Shown here: one piece after another, positions 10,542 to 21,941 of the stretch
How the letters are laid out: each line of letters opens with the position of its first letter
How positions within the stretch are numbered: the first letter of the stretch is position 1
From: Hyalella azteca
Taxonomy: Eukaryota > Arthropoda > Malacostraca > Amphipoda > Hyalellidae
Reading direction: 5' to 3'
Length of the DNA stretch: 64,000 nucleotides
Assembly (NCBI RefSeq): GCF_000764305.2
Contig: NW_025936290.1
Coordinates: forward strand, 21,729-85,728
Notes under the pieces: model-generated
Databases searched by the model: none
What the model was told of the DNA's origin: nothing
What the model saw: the letters and a program-made list of their open reading frames with translations, nothing else
Position numbers and translations under genes: made by a program

Positions 10542-12721
10542 GAATTCTGGCCATGCACCAAATTAAGTGAAACAAAGCGGTTTCTTCATACAGGAAAAAT
10601 CGTGCGGGAAAATTATAAACCATGAATTTTTCTTAATAATTTATAAATCACAATGAAATTATTACACCTTGCAAAAAGTTTTAGCTAGTTCTAGAAAGGT
10701 CTGCACTGCTTTCCTAAACTTTGTTCGCAGCTAAGAATAATGTCAGCGCGGATTACAGAACAGCAAAATATATTGTAAATAACGTACCACACACAAAATA
10801 AATCTGTTCCGCTAACATTAACCAGAAGTTATCGACCTCAGTTTGTAGCTCCAGAGCTGCATATGAAACCTGCAGAGCTTGTGAGTCCAAGCGCGAATAA
10901 AAGCGCCACAAAATCAGATTTGGGCGATTGTGGAAAGCCGGGGTTTGATCGTGCTTCACTTGCGGTGCGTGAATGTATTCAAAATACGGCAATGCTGAAG
11001 CCAGACTTTGGCGAGGAGTGCGACGAATAGACCGAGCCTTTTGGGCTTTGATCTTATTTGTTGGCAAATAACGCGCGCATATTGTCGTTGTATATAACGC
11101 GTTGTATATAACGCGCGCATAAGAAACTGTCGTTGCTTGATTGAAGCGGAAAAGAGGTTTGATGGAGTTATTTGGATGTACGATGAAATTTATACTGCCT
11201 TATGAAGAAACGAATCAATAAATATCATAATTATTGCAAATATATTAATCTTCCCTCATTTGTTTCGAGGTTTTGGCTGCAGCATGTAATAGCTGTTATT
11301 ATAAAAATGATAGTTATCACCTTATCAAAATTTCACAAACTATAGTTAAATGTTTTCTCTTTAATTATTTTGGTTGCTTAACTACGAATAAACACTGGTT
11401 TAGCGGAATGATAATTTTTGAACTAAGAATCTAACTAATATATTAATTTTTAGTATAGATAGAGTTTTTAAGAAGGTAAAGGTAGTTCACGGAACTCAAC
11501 ATTAAATTAGGTATAAGCAAACCCTGACACGTTGCTCTGTTTCCATGGATCAGTTATAAGCCGTCTAGCGCATTGATATTTTCAGTATATCTTATGAATT
11601 CCTGCATATCAAAGACCCATGGTGTGATGGCCACCAATTCTTGATGGATGGGTCGAACACGCCCACGAACACTCTCTCCACGTCCATCAATGGCCAAATT
11701 AAATCGTCACAATGTGGTTATCTCTGACGCACAATTGCTCCGATATTAATCTTTGCATATATAGTTATTATTGACCACAAATGGGCCCTCGGTCGGCCAC
11801 TTAGAACATTAGTCACCCAGCCCCAGAAATTTCAGCAGTGGACCAGCAATAATTGATTTTACATTGTGATTACTTGTACCATTACCTATTCGATTTCAAT
11901 TATATTCAGTAACAAGTTTGGGAGGTCGTGCAGCACTATCCAGCAACTCGGAAACGACGTTAGAGTCGCAAGTGAAGATGCGGCCCGTGCATTTCAGCTT
12001 CTACGAGGACACTATAATGCACTCTCGAGAGCGTGCAATTTTGTTACCTACCCCGTTTTTATCAGGCTATTTGGAACACTCAAAAGATGCACCGTGGGCT
12101 GAACTTTTGCGAACGTCTAAGAATTTCACCAACATAACATAGAAACGTCGGCAACACTCCTACGGCATTTATGTGAAGTGGCTTGCCAATTCAAAATCCT
12201 GAAATCTAGTTGCCAGATGCTGCTCATGCAACGCTGCAGTACTAACATAAAACAAAATATTCAATTTTCGAAATTTGGAGAAAGAACTAGAAAAAATAGA
12301 CAGTAGTTGCGTATGACCTTCAAGGAATAATACAGTGATATATATTTGGCATCGTTTCCTATATACGAGACTAAACTGAAAATATTTATGCAATGCATGT
12401 ATTAGTAGTAGTGGTAGTAGTGGTAGTAGTATAATGCTTCAGCTATCAATCAAGCTATTTCGCACCGCAGGTCAAAATATACTTCGCCAGCGAGGTGGGA
12501 GGTTTCAATTATTCAATATCTCAAATTAATCATCACCCACATGAGGCGGAAGGTCTCATTTGTCCAGCCCGCTGAAGCTGGCCCAAAAGAAGCAGCGTTA
12601 GCATCTCAGAGATGAAGTGACAAGGAGAGACAGGTGAAAAGTAACAGAAAATAAGACACTCGAACAAGAGGTCGCTTACAAGGGATGTCGGCCGCCCGCA
12701 CGACGGAAACAGAGAAGGGAA
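10542..12721. other. Unassigned region with several short overlapping ORFs
   Basis: The longest frame is a 104-codon minus-strand ORF at 10753-11067, with a hydrophobic C-terminal half and a basic N-terminus. It resembles no family I know and has no codon or promoter support. TATATAACGCG is repeated around 11090-11115. Frames at 11866-12142 (plus) and 12169-12393 (minus) are likewise unsupported. A GTAGTAGTG trinucleotide run lies at about 12402-12430. Confidence 0.45.
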
Positions 12722-12812
12722 ATGTAAGGAATCCTACCTACATAATAACTTAATGCAAGGAATCCTACCTACATAGTAACTTGATGTAAGGAATCTTATC
12801 TACATAATAACA
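12722..12812. repeat. 31-bp triplicate
   Basis: Three copies start at 12722, 12753 and 12784, with core ATGTAAGGAATCCTACCTAC followed by ATAATAACTTA. The third copy has drifted (CTTATC). Confidence 0.85.
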
Positions 12813-13531
12813 TAACCCTACAACTGAGACCAGCAGGCAGACACCGCGAGCTCAGCGGTGGGGCGCTCAGGAACAATCCCCCTATAGGAGCGCGAAATCC
12901 CATAGGACTTCTGACGAGCACAGACACATGTCAGAAGCCCCCCCTGAGGGGAATGCGTGTATTAAGAACGCAATTTTTGCAATTACGGAATCAAGGTATC
13001 ATTCGAGGCAATTTGATTTGCGATTAAACAATTTGACTGTTATAAACAACAGTGACAGTCACTGGAATAAAGCGACTCCAGAAACGTTAAATTGCAATGG
13101 GCACATTATAATGCATTTTTGAAACAAAAAGAAATCAAGTTCAGAATTCATTGATGGGAAACATTAACTGAAATTATGGCATTTGAGATAGAATTAATTA
13201 AAAATGAAACTAATTAAAACCAAAATGAAATGCAAATACATAATCATTTCCTAATATCCCAATAAACTATTGTTGGTGGATACATACACACAAAATATCA
13301 TTAATAGGAGCAAAACAATCCAAATCTACTCAATCTTTCTTCAACGCACTAAAGCCTTCTTAGTACTTCCCCAGCAAATTTGTCCTCTAAATAAACACGA
13401 TACAACAAAACCTTGAGGCCATTTTCTGTGCGCCTTCTTTAGAACTAAATTGCAATTGCAAGGGGCACGACAATGCGTCTGCAATTCAACTCAAGTGTTA
13501 ATCTCGTACTTTGATGGGAGATTTTTGTGAG
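12813..13531. other. Unassigned
   Basis: No supported feature. A 64-codon plus-strand frame at 12928-13122 has no recognised motif. Confidence 0.45.
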
Positions 13532-14200
13532 GCGTGGCGTTCCTGAGCGTTACTATGCAACGCCTGAGGGTAAGGCGTTCGAGGGATGCAGGAGTTTCTG
13601 AGTGCTACTGTGCAACGCTTGAGGGGAGATATTTTGTCCGAGGGAAGCAGGCGCTTCTATGCGATACTATGTTACGCTTGAGGGGAAATATTTTGTCCGA
13701 GGGAAGCAGGCGCTTCTAAGCGATACTATGCTACGCTTGAGGGGAAATATTTTGTCCGAGGGAAGCAGGCGCTTCTATGCGATACTATGCTACGCTTGAA
13801 GGGAAATATTTCGTCCGAGGGAAGCAGGGGCTTCTAAGCGATACTGTGCAAAGCCTGAGGGGAAATATTTCGTCCGAGGGAAGCAGGGGCTTCTAAGCGA
13901 TACTGTGCAACGCTTGAGGGTAAACCGATCGTTCGAGGGAAGCAGGCGCTTCTAAGAGATACTATGCAACGCCTGAGGGTAAGGCGTTCGAGGGATGCAG
14001 GCGTTTTTGATCGCTACTATGCAAAGCCTGAGGGTAAACCGCTCGTCTGAAGGAAGCAGGCGCTTCTAAGCGATACTATGCAACTTTTGAGGGAAAATAT
14101 TCCGTTCGAGGGAAGCAGGCGCTTCTAAGCGATACTATGAAACGCTTGAGGGGAAATATTTCGTCCGAGGAATACGGGCGTTTCTGAGCGTTACTTTAAC
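13532..14200. repeat. 59-bp minisatellite, ~11 units
   Basis: The unit contains GTCCGAGGGAAGCAGGCGCT, TCTAAGCGATACTATGC and ACGCTTGAGGGGAAATATTT, and repeats every 59 bp (for example 13681 and 13740). It is GC-richer than the surrounding DNA. Flanking units are more divergent than central ones and some are shortened (AAGGCGTTCGAGGGATGCAG). The 61-codon frame starting at 13534 is a by-product, since 59 is not a multiple of three. Confidence 0.95.
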
Positions 14201-15422
14201 AGAAGATTAAATTAATATTGGATGAAATACAAGACCTAATATAACCCTAATTATTAATTATTTATTAATGTTACCTTAATGTTAACTAAGGTTGAGTTCA
14301 AAGAAATTCATGCATGGACCCCCCAATGCTTCTCAGTAATATATCTATGGTTACAGTTATAAATGAGTATTGCAATACTGTACCTTATTTCGGGGTATTG
14401 AAACAGTTGAAGATTTCCATTAAAAATTACTGGTAATCCACTGCATTAGATGCACCAAACTGCATCGTAAATATCTGCAAACTTAAACAGTGAACTTGAA
14501 TTATTAATAATTGACAATCAAAACTTTGATGTTAAACAGAAATCTATCGACAAACTGCATTTCGAATAAAATTTCAGCCAAGTCAATGGCAAATTAATCA
14601 AAATAAGTTACTTATAAAATATATAATGTTTGCCAATGAGGCAAGTGTGAAGCCAGAGAGCTTCTGCTTCACGGGAAACTTTGCACAGGATACCAGAAAA
14701 AGTGGCAGAAAAATTGCAATAAAATTGCAGCCACAAAAAGTTCCCGCAAAGTTGCTCTCTATAAAACTAACTCGATGTTAAAGTTTTACTTCAAACTTTG
14801 TTACAAACTCTTAAAAAAAACTTTTCAGAGACGTTATTTACGGAGCGTTTCGAATATAAATGAGGAGCATAGTCATTTATTTAATTTCAGCGCTAATTCG
14901 AAAATTCAGTTTTTTCCCACAACAATAAGATATATTGACAAATAATACAGAGAAAATAAAAAACTGAAGGAATTAATCACACACATACATACACTATGCA
15001 AATATTAGTGTACGGGTTTGTACACAAAATGCATAGAACGTTTTTCAAGAAAATTAACGCGGATTCTAATAAGAAATAAAATTGAACAATAGGAAAATAG
15101 GTCTTAAAAATATAAAGCTAGAATCATTATTTAGTTTTTAGTTTTTATAAATATTTAGGTAAATTTTCATTTGCTGTTACTTATCAAAGCAGGAAATTTG
15201 TGAAGAAAAACTTCAAGTGGAAACATTCATGAAAGCAAATCTAGAAGACGGTCAGCATTATCGTCTGGGGATGCAAGATAATATTTACAGGTAATATAAA
15301 AAAACGTATAGGCAAGAAATTTCTCTATAACCAACTTTTAAAAGAAGAACATAACAAACAAAAAATACAAGTTGAATCATGGAACCATGCCTATAGTAAT
15401 TTCGGAATTTTCGATTTCAGAT
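14201..15422. other. Unassigned AT-rich region
   Basis: No ORF of note, RNA gene or repeat array is seen. Confidence 0.5.
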
Positions 15423-15719
15423 TCAAAATATATTGCCGATCTTCTGGACGCGATAGTAGGACCGGACGTCCGATCTTCCGTTCAATTCAAGAAATAATGG
15501 CCATAACAAAGGCGATTCTTCAAAGGCCACGCGGACACAGCCCGTTGTTTTCTCTGTCCTTCGCCGGAATCTTTGGAACCCAAGGAATTTTTTTGCAGCG
15601 CCGGCTGGTTCCACAATTTTGGTCTTGACGTTCCGCTGAGATCAGCCAAGGGAGCAGCAACGGGAGAAACGCGGGCAATGGATATGAGCCTTGCCGCTCC
15701 GCTGAGAGCAGCCAATGGC
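15423..15719. other. GC-richer flank of the purine-rich array
   Basis: Contains two related segments, CCGCTGAGATCAGCCAAGGG and CCGCTGAGAGCAGCCAATGG, about 70 bp apart. A plus frame from 15573 continues into the repeat, giving a Lys/Arg/Ala/Glu-rich peptide. Opposing minus frames of 63 and 121 codons are equally open. No decision for coding can be made. Confidence 0.4.
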
Positions 15720-16295
15720 GAAGCCAAGAAAAAAGCTAAGTTAGAAGTCACGAGAAAAGCCAAGAGAGAAGCCAAAAGAAAGACCAGGGGAGAATCCACG
15801 AGACAAGCCAGAGGGGAAGCCATGAGAGAAGCCAGAGGGGAAGCCATAAGAAAAGTCTAACGAGAAGCCATGAGAAAAATCTAAGGAGAAGCCATGAGAA
15901 AAGTCTAAAGAGAAGCCAAGAGAAAAGCCAGAGGAGTATCCATGAAAAAAGTCTAACAAGAAGCCATGAGAAAAGCCTAAGGAGTATCCAGCATGAAAAA
16001 AGTCTAAGGAGAAGCCATGAGAAAAGTCTAAGGAGAAGCCATGAGAAAAGTCCAAGGAGAAGCCAAGAGAAAAGCCCAAGGAGAAGCCATTAGAAATGTC
16101 TAAAGAGAAGCCAAGAGAAAAGCCAAAGAAGAAGCAAAGAGAAAACCAAGGGAGGAGCCGAGAGAAAAGTTAGGTAAAAACCAAGAGAAAGGACAAGGGA
16201 GAAGCCAAGAGAGAAGCAAAGGGAGAATCCAAAAGAAAAGCAAAGGAAGAAGCTAAAAGAAAAGCCACGGGAGAAGCCAAGAGAAAAGCAAAGTC
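15720..16295. repeat. ~24-bp purine-rich minisatellite (GAAGCCATGAGAAAAGTCTA)
   Basis: More than 20 copies of a purine-rich unit, roughly GAGAAGCCATGAGAAAAGTCTAAG. The plus strand is strongly G/A-biased. The pyrimidine-rich minus strand has few possible stop codons, which explains the 112-, 121- and 226-codon minus frames (Phe/Ser/Leu-rich). Long purine/pyrimidine asymmetry is compatible with triplex formation. Confidence 0.9.
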
Positions 16296-16520
16296 AGAAA
16301 GGCAGAAACATTGGGAAAAACGCCGTTCAGTCGATATTCGTCCTGATGCTCCGCACATATCAGCCAGGACAAATGTCAAGAGAGAAGCCCTGGGAGAAGC
16401 TTTATGAGAAAATGCCAAGGGAAGCTCCGTGAGAAGAGCCGGAGGGAATGAGCGCCATGAAAAGCCTCGCCCGGGAAATCCTTCGATCCAATTGAGGGAC
16501 GAAGAGTAAAACAAAGCAAG

Positions 16521-16622
16521 ATGGTCGCGTGTTCCTGGCGGACCGAAGTAACCAGCCGCGAAACTGGCTTTGAAATGAAGCGGCAGTGCAGTGAAGAATG
16601 TTTGGCCACGCAGTATGCATGA
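16521..16622 (+). CDS. Small 33-codon ORF in a GC-rich patch (very tentative)
   Basis: An ATG at 16521 in an acceptable initiation context (GCAAGATGG) opens a 33-codon frame ending TGA at 16620-16622, with four Cys/Met-rich turns and no recognised motif. A 226-codon minus-strand frame (16170-16850) overlaps it but runs into the array. The two cannot be separated by inspection, and neither is convincing. Confidence 0.1.
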   Translation: MVACSWRTEVTSRETGFEMKRQCSEECLATQYA

Positions 16623-18285
16623 ACTAAAATGGTCATAGGATTTAGAAACTCTGGTATAGTCCACTGTCACTCGCACAAATATTCCCTTAAAAAACGGCAA
16701 TCTTAGACGTCGTAACAGCGTGGCCTGGGGCTGTTGCGCCCGTCCGAAAACGTCACCAAGGGTACAAAATTGAATTGGAAAGTTAATAGTTCGAATAAAT
16801 GAAATAAATAATAAAATAAAATAAAACGAAGTCCTCAAATGAGTGATCATAGACGTACTAGCAGCGTCACAACATGGTCTTTAAAAAATGGAACTTTAAA
16901 AACTGAAAGCAATGAAGACTAAGCTTGTAAGCGTTTATTAAACGGAAACACGGGCTCCTATAGGACTTAGGTTCGGGGTGGAGTCATCTTAAATTTTCTA
17001 GCTTTCCTTTGACAGAGGAGGAGGTGTTTCTGGCAACGCTAGTCTTCACACAATTATAAGAAAAATCACTGCTCTATGTCTTCAAAATTCAACAAACAAG
17101 TCAAAGGGCAAAAGTACTCACCACTGAGATACGAGTCGTCGGACCAAGTCCGTGCAGCCATGTAGGTCAACGCAGCGCCATCGTAAATCGTGCGTCTTCT
17201 TTTCAACCAAACATTTCGTGTATCCAAGCATATATCTTAAACGTATACATACATTTCAGAAATTATTTCTTCGAAGATCATGCTACATGATTGAAAAAAA
17301 TATCGTTAACTATCCAATCACAAAAACAGCAACACTCCAAATTGGCAAAGAGGCAGGTAGTTGGATCTCTTCTCACAACGGAGAACACTTTCTTCTCTTT
17401 AAATGAAAAATTACTTTCAATTGCAAAACGCAGTTTTCTATCCAATCAAGACAACAGCATTTCATTATCTAAATCTTGACATATTACGTGGGATTGATTT
17501 TTGCGTAATAATTTCACACAATATTCACAACCAATCTTCAGTTCACAAATCTGAGATATCTAAAAAAAATTCTACATTATTCAAGTATGTCTCTGAATGG
17601 AAGTAACGCCAGAGGGCATAATGACCTCAACGCATTTTGATGTATTTTACAATGCGGTTTCAATAAATTTAAAGAAACTGAAAATTTATTCATAGTGCTG
17701 GGGGAACCTTACTTATGTATTAAATAGAACCTTACTTTGAAATTAATTCAGAGCGTATAACATAGCATGAGTATGTAAGGCTTACAGGCAAGATAATTCA
17801 GAGGTCGTTATATGAACCAAATATAACGAGGCTTGCTATTGGTCCGCCACCCGCACGGCCTCAACCAATGACAACTACAATACAATGCTAGTTGTATTTT
17901 CCACTTTAGTAAAATTTTGTTCACTAGTTGAAAATTAGGCCTAGACTGAACTTAGGCAAGACAATTATTAAATTTTGCATGAGGTATGGTGAAAATTTTT
18001 AAAGGGTTGCATCAACAAAACTATTTTTAATAAAATAATAAAATATTCTGATGATAGAACACATCCACAGAAATGAACGAAAAATGAAGCCAATTTTCAT
18101 GAATAAAATCAGCATAATTAATTACATTTTGCCTCACCATATATCTAATGTATAACTTCATTTACCCTGAATATTCACAGAAACAGAACAATGACACTTT
18201 TGTACAAGAAGTACAAAATTTTAATACGCAAATGACAGTGGAAGGCATTTTGACGAAATTATGTTTTAGTGATGCTCCCTTCACA
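16623..18285. other. Unassigned AT-rich region
   Basis: Only short, unrecognised plus-strand frames at 17152-17606 that overlap each other in three phases. No array or RNA gene seen. Confidence 0.45.
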
Positions 18286-18405
18286 ATACTTTAAAAACAA
18301 TACTTTATGAACACAATACTTTAAAAGCATAATAATTTGGAAGCATAACACTTAAAAAGCATAATAATTTTAAAGCATAATAATTTAGAAGTATAACGAT
18401 TGAAA
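18286..18405. repeat. Degenerate ~16-19-bp A/T-rich repeat
   Basis: Repeated words CACAATACTTTAAA, AGCATAATAATTT and AAGCATAACACTT form about seven degenerate units immediately upstream of the MITE-like fragment at 18412-18517. Confidence 0.6.
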
Positions 18406-18411
18406 GCCTAG

Positions 18412-18517
18412 CCATCCTAACCAAATTTGCCCTGTCCTAAAAAATGAGTATCAGTGCTACGTGCAGAAAGTATGTCACTATTTGGACAATATGAAAAGTT
18501 AATTTTTCTGAGTGTAG
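18412..18517. mobile_element. MITE-like family fragment (CTACACTC type), copy 1
   Basis: Aligns with the complete copy at 40970-41109 through AACCAAATTTGCC, TATCAGTG, GTGCAGAAAGTATG(T)CAC and GACAATATGA. It ends with the terminal motif GAGTGTAG (18510-18517). The left terminal repeat is missing or replaced, so it is truncated. Confidence 0.65.
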
Positions 18518-18821
18518 CACCTGTTACTTTAACAAAATTCTCGCTCTTTCGTGCTCTGAAGGAAAGTCACCATTAATAAAAACTGATATACGTCAAAAAT
18601 CCAGTGTAAGTTCATTTAACAAATTTCCTTGACTTAACTATACGTAAGGTAATCTCACAATTTTTATTCAGAACAATCAATAGGTTATATTGTCCAAACA
18701 CTGAAACACTATATTTACACGCAGCTTAGGCAGAGCTCGAATGTATTACTGATACGTTCTATTACGTAATTATTACTGATACGTTCTATTGCCTGGCCAA
18801 ACAGTCAGACCTACACAAGAG

Positions 18822-18885
18822 CAACACGTGCATGTATATTTAGACAAAGTCTCATTCATTACCCTGAGTGTAGCGTGCATGTAAA
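18822..18885. mobile_element. MITE-like family fragment, copy 2 (right end)
   Basis: Shares ACGTGCA, an ATTTAGACAAAG-like core and the terminal CTGAGTGTAGC with copy 1. Only the right ~60 bp are recognisable. Confidence 0.45.
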
Positions 18886-18959
18886 TGTGGTCACCTGAGC
18901 AGTGTGAGCCTCGAGTTAAGAATTCATTTCCTGGAGCTCGGTATGAAGGCTCGCAATCT

Positions 18960-19082
18960 CGCCATTCTTGGTGGCATTAATGATGGCATCGCCCTTGCCA
19001 TGATGGCATCGCCCTTGCCAGGCCATCACGTATGGAATGCCTCAGCGGGGACAGCATTTTCCATCGCATTTTCCATCGCGAT
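18960..19082. repeat. Short direct duplicates
   Basis: ATGGCATCGCCCTTGCCA occurs twice in tandem (about 18983-19020), and TTTTCCATCGC twice at about 19058-19080. Confidence 0.75.
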
Positions 19083-19114
19083 GCTATGGCCACCAGGGAC
19101 ATACAATGCTGCCG

Positions 19115-19215
19115 CACACATAGAGAAATGAGTGGGACTTTGACCAAATAACGATGCACTTATAGTTTTTATTCAGGGTATCCTGATCAAGTTTGGCCCT
19201 GCTTATATGCTCAGT
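19115..19215. mobile_element. MITE-like family fragment, copy 3 (left part)
   Basis: Matches the left part of the 32.9-kb copy through AGAGAAATGA, GACTTTG(A/T)CCAAATAACG and CAAGTTTGGCCCTGC. The right end is not seen. Confidence 0.55.
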
Positions 19216-19300
19216 ACGCTCTTTGCTTGTGTTCTAGGTAAATGAGCGCGTCAATATTAGGACCATATGACTCAATGTTTTTCTTGTGGGGGCTGTTTCT

Positions 19301-19323
19301 CCAGGGGGCTGAATGCCCCCTGG
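19301..19323. other. Perfect 9-bp GC hairpin
   Basis: CCAGGGGGC pairs with GCCCCCTGG across a 5-nt loop (TGAAT). The adjacent CATCTGCCTAAT is the inverse of a 12-bp word beside the hairpin at 6893-6913, suggesting both derive from one dispersed element. Confidence 0.8.
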
Positions 19324-20167
19324 GGCATCTGCCTAATTCAATTTAAAAAATTCATGAATGTATCGTAAAACGAAACTTCGAATTATTATGAACTTCGGTT
19401 GAAATCTCAGTAGAGTTTATTTTAGCCAGCCGTCACCTTCAACTTTTTAAAGTTCTCTGTTCGTATATCGTTACTATTACTAGCTCGAAATAATTTCGCA
19501 CATCTCATCAAAGTACGAAAACTTCTAACAATTTAAAAAATTCTCGGTCTAAGTGTCAAGAATATTTCTAAGCTCCTTGTTCGTCGCCTATACCACAAGC
19601 GATGGTCCAATTTGTCTTCGCGTGAAAGTCATGTTGACAAATGTGCTTTGTATTGTAACAAGATTCAGAGGTGTTGAACTCGCTTCAGCGTATAACATGA
19701 TATTTATTACTTTAGATCCCCAGTGAAGAGAAATACAGCATTATTCCGTCGTCGTGGAAATATGAGACGGGACATGACAGTGCGTTTCTTTGCATGTCAG
19801 ATAAAAACTCAGTAATGCCACCGCGACAACAAAGAAAAAGATGCGCAGAGTTGTTCATTCATCCATGGAAGGCTTTCTAGAACAACTTTCACAAAGTTGC
19901 TAGATATGACATGAAAGAACACATTGCTCGCCGCTTTTTCAGAGACCTAACACTCCGAAACTTTTATTTCGTTAGAAAGGAAGTAGGTCTGAGAGATCTT
20001 TCGCGCAGACCTTTCTGGAAAAACTCCGTAAGTCGTTATTTTAATTTGTATAATATGCAAAACTATGTTTAACAGAACTTACTGACTTCTTCGCTCAAAG
20101 ACCAAGCATAAGGCACTCTAATTGGAATCTTTAGCTACTTCTAGCAGCAACTAGTTAGTATGTATAG
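19324..20167. other. Unassigned
   Basis: No supported gene, RNA or array. Confidence 0.45.
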
Positions 20168-20395
20168 GCAAACAATAGCTCTGTTGGTTGCTCCAAGACC
20201 CGAGCGCAGTTACATGCATGCACACAGATTGCAGGTCTGGCAGCAGCAGGCATAACGAAGTTACTTAAAGCAAAGGCGTATCTCTCAGCACCAGCCGGTG
20301 TTGCTCTAAGTGATATGAACAATGCACGGCCTGACTTAATTGCAGGTTGCGCCAGATTACCTAGCTTCATTTCAGAGGCTATCTTATTGATCTAG
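20168..20395 (+). CDS. 75-codon open frame lacking ATG start (candidate exon/gene remnant)
   Basis: Open from just after TAG (20165-20167) to TAG (20393-20395). The translation has a low-complexity-free, alpha-helical-looking stretch including ITKLLKAKAYLSAPAGVALS. The patch is GC-richer than its flanks. No family is recognised. The first in-frame ATG is late (around codon 50), so it would have to be a spliced exon. The opposite strand has an overlapping 71-codon ORF (20155-20370), so the coding strand, if any, is unresolved. Confidence 0.18.
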   Translation, partial: ANNSSVGCSKTRAQLHACTQIAGLAAAGITKLLKAKAYLSAPAGVALSDMNNARPDLIAGCARLPSFISEAILLI

Positions 20396-20869
20396 CTGCC
20401 CTAGGGCGCCCTGTGGGATATTCTACCGATAACCGACGATAATCTGGGTAGAGTTCGACGAAGGCTTGCCGGATATTAGGAAGCCTTTGGTGGTCGCGCT
20501 TGATTAGAGTCAGGGAGGAAGCGGAGCGTGGTAAGGAGTTTGATCAAGCGGATGATAGTGGAATAGATTGAGTAATTGGATGGTCAAGGTCGTGAGTGAT
20601 GATGACCTACGCGCATCGTGAGATGATTTGTGGCCGTTCTGACTTTTAATGATACCTGGTGATAATGATAGAATACTAGCAAAATGTCCAATGATCTATA
20701 TACGTTGACTCTTAAGTGTACATAGATAAATCTTAGCCAGAGATGCCGCGGAGATAAAATCTAATCGAATTAGAGATCATACTAACTACTCTTTTGAGAA
20801 AGACTTCTTAATTAAGTGTAAATTACGACAGTATGAACTTTAAACTATTGCTTATGCAACAGCAGATAA
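20396..20869. other. Unassigned
   Basis: No supported feature. Confidence 0.45.
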
Positions 20870-21040
20870 CATAATAACAGAACTGCTACAATTGCTTGTG
20901 TCGCGGGCTTCTGTCTTGTATTTGGGGAATTCGTATCCTCGATAAGAGGGTACCGAAGCATTCCTGGCCCATGGTATGACAAGAACAACATCGAATGTTT
21001 GCTAGACCTTCATCGTTGTTACACCTCGCTGAGCTCGTAG
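20870..21040 (+). CDS. 56-codon open frame with hydrophobic segment (candidate exon)
   Basis: Open between TAA (20867-20869) and TAG (21038-21040), with no ATG at the start. It contains a membrane-like stretch, TATIACVAGFCLVFGEFV, followed by a polar tail. A 73-codon minus-strand ORF (20886-21107) overlaps. No family is recognised. It lies 475 bp after the open frame at 20168-20395, in the same GC-richer neighbourhood. Confidence 0.15.
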   Translation, partial: HNNRTATIACVAGFCLVFGEFVSSIRGYRSIPGPWYDKNNIECLLDLHRCYTSLSS

Positions 21041-21265
21041 GACGATTGTCATTAAGATGGAGATTGCTCGCTTTGGACATCCATAGCTGTGGTGTTGGTA
21101 GAAACACTTCGGATATCGTTTACCGATTAATACTCGAGTAAACTATTGATAATGATGTAATTTTGATTCGGATCTTTTACGGGAAATAACACTGCCATTA
21201 CACTTGTAACAGTTGAGGAATAACGTTCAAAAGTGAGGAACAGGCGTGAAGATCTACTGAGTGAC
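21041..21265. other. Spacer before the 28-bp array
   Basis: Nothing recognised. Confidence 0.45.
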
Positions 21266-21720
21266 GATCGACGCAACGGCTGCAATAGTCTGCAGCTGTT
21301 GCAACGGCTGCAATGGTCTGCAGCTGTTGCAACGGCTACAACAATCTGCAGCTGTTGCAACGGCTGCAATGGTCTGCAGCTGTTGCAACGGCTGCAATGG
21401 TCTGCAGCTATTGCAACGGCTACAACAATCTGCAGCTGTTGCAACGGCTGCAATGGTCTGCAGCTGTTACAACTGCTGCAATGGTCTGCAGCGGTTACAA
21501 CAGCTACATTAATCTGCAGCTGTTGCAACGGCTGCAATGGTCTGCAACTGTTGCAACGGCTGCAATGGTCTGCAGCTGTTGCAACGGCTACAACAATCTG
21601 CAGCTGTTGCAACGGCTGCAATGGTCTGCAGCTGTTACAACGGCTACATTAATCTGCAACTGTTGCAACGGCTGCAATAGTCTGCAGCTGTTACAACGGC
21701 TACATTAATCTGCAGCTGTT
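21266..21720. repeat. 28-bp minisatellite rich in CTGCAG/CAGCTG
   Basis: About 16 copies of a 28-bp unit that joins CTGCAGCTGTTGCAACGG to CTGCAATGGT. Variants alternate between TGCAATGGT and TACAACAAT or TACATTAAT versions, so a higher-order pattern exists. Every unit has overlapping palindromes (CTGCAG, CAGCTG, GTTGCAAC). Four overlapping ORFs (83-164 codons) on both strands arise because the unit lacks stops in most frames. Confidence 0.95.
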
Positions 21721-21722
21721 AA

Positions 21723-21745
21723 GCAGCAGCAGCAGCACCAGCAGC

Positions 21746-21793
<48 letters not shown>

Positions 21794-21941
21794 ACAGCAG
21801 CAGTGGAGTGTTTGCCACAGGGCACGAGCAGAGCCAAGTCTGTTTGCACTAGCGCCACAAGGGTCTGCTTACAATGCCTGCCGCCCTCACTACCTTCAGG
21901 CCTTCACTCCACCGGACCCATATTCGGCCTCGGCCTACTAA
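21723..21941 (+). CDS. Candidate terminal exon: polyAla/polyGln then unique C-terminus
   Basis: Reading from 21723 gives five Ala codons, then 15 uninterrupted CAG codons (21747-21791), a short Gln/Pro/Trp segment and about 45 unique residues ending PHYLQAFTPPDPYSASAY before TAA (21939-21941). The unique part is clearly GC-richer than the surrounding DNA and has the Pro/Tyr/Ser-rich look of transcription-factor C-termini, where polyQ tracts are common. I cannot name a family. There is no in-frame ATG upstream (TAA at 21720-21722), so an intron with an acceptor near TTAAGCAG would be required. The alternative is a chance frame next to a CAG expansion seeded by the 28-bp array. Confidence 0.3.
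21747..21791 (+). repeat. (CAG)15 trinucleotide tract
   Basis: Fifteen perfect CAG triplets, flanked on both sides by interrupted CAG/CCA repeats (21723-21803). It abuts the 28-bp array, whose unit itself contains CTGCAGCTG. It may have grown from that sequence or be a coding polyQ tract. Confidence 0.95.

Noticed and set aside
16170..16850. 226-codon minus-strand protein with hydrophobic start
   Set aside because: Lies on the pyrimidine-rich strand of a purine/pyrimidine-asymmetric array where stop codons are rare. The Phe/Leu/Ser/Ala composition follows from the repeat.
20870..21040. Cytochrome P450 N-terminus because of an IPGP tetrapeptide
   Set aside because: Only four residues match and the sequence after them lacks the proline-rich hinge and any P450 motif.
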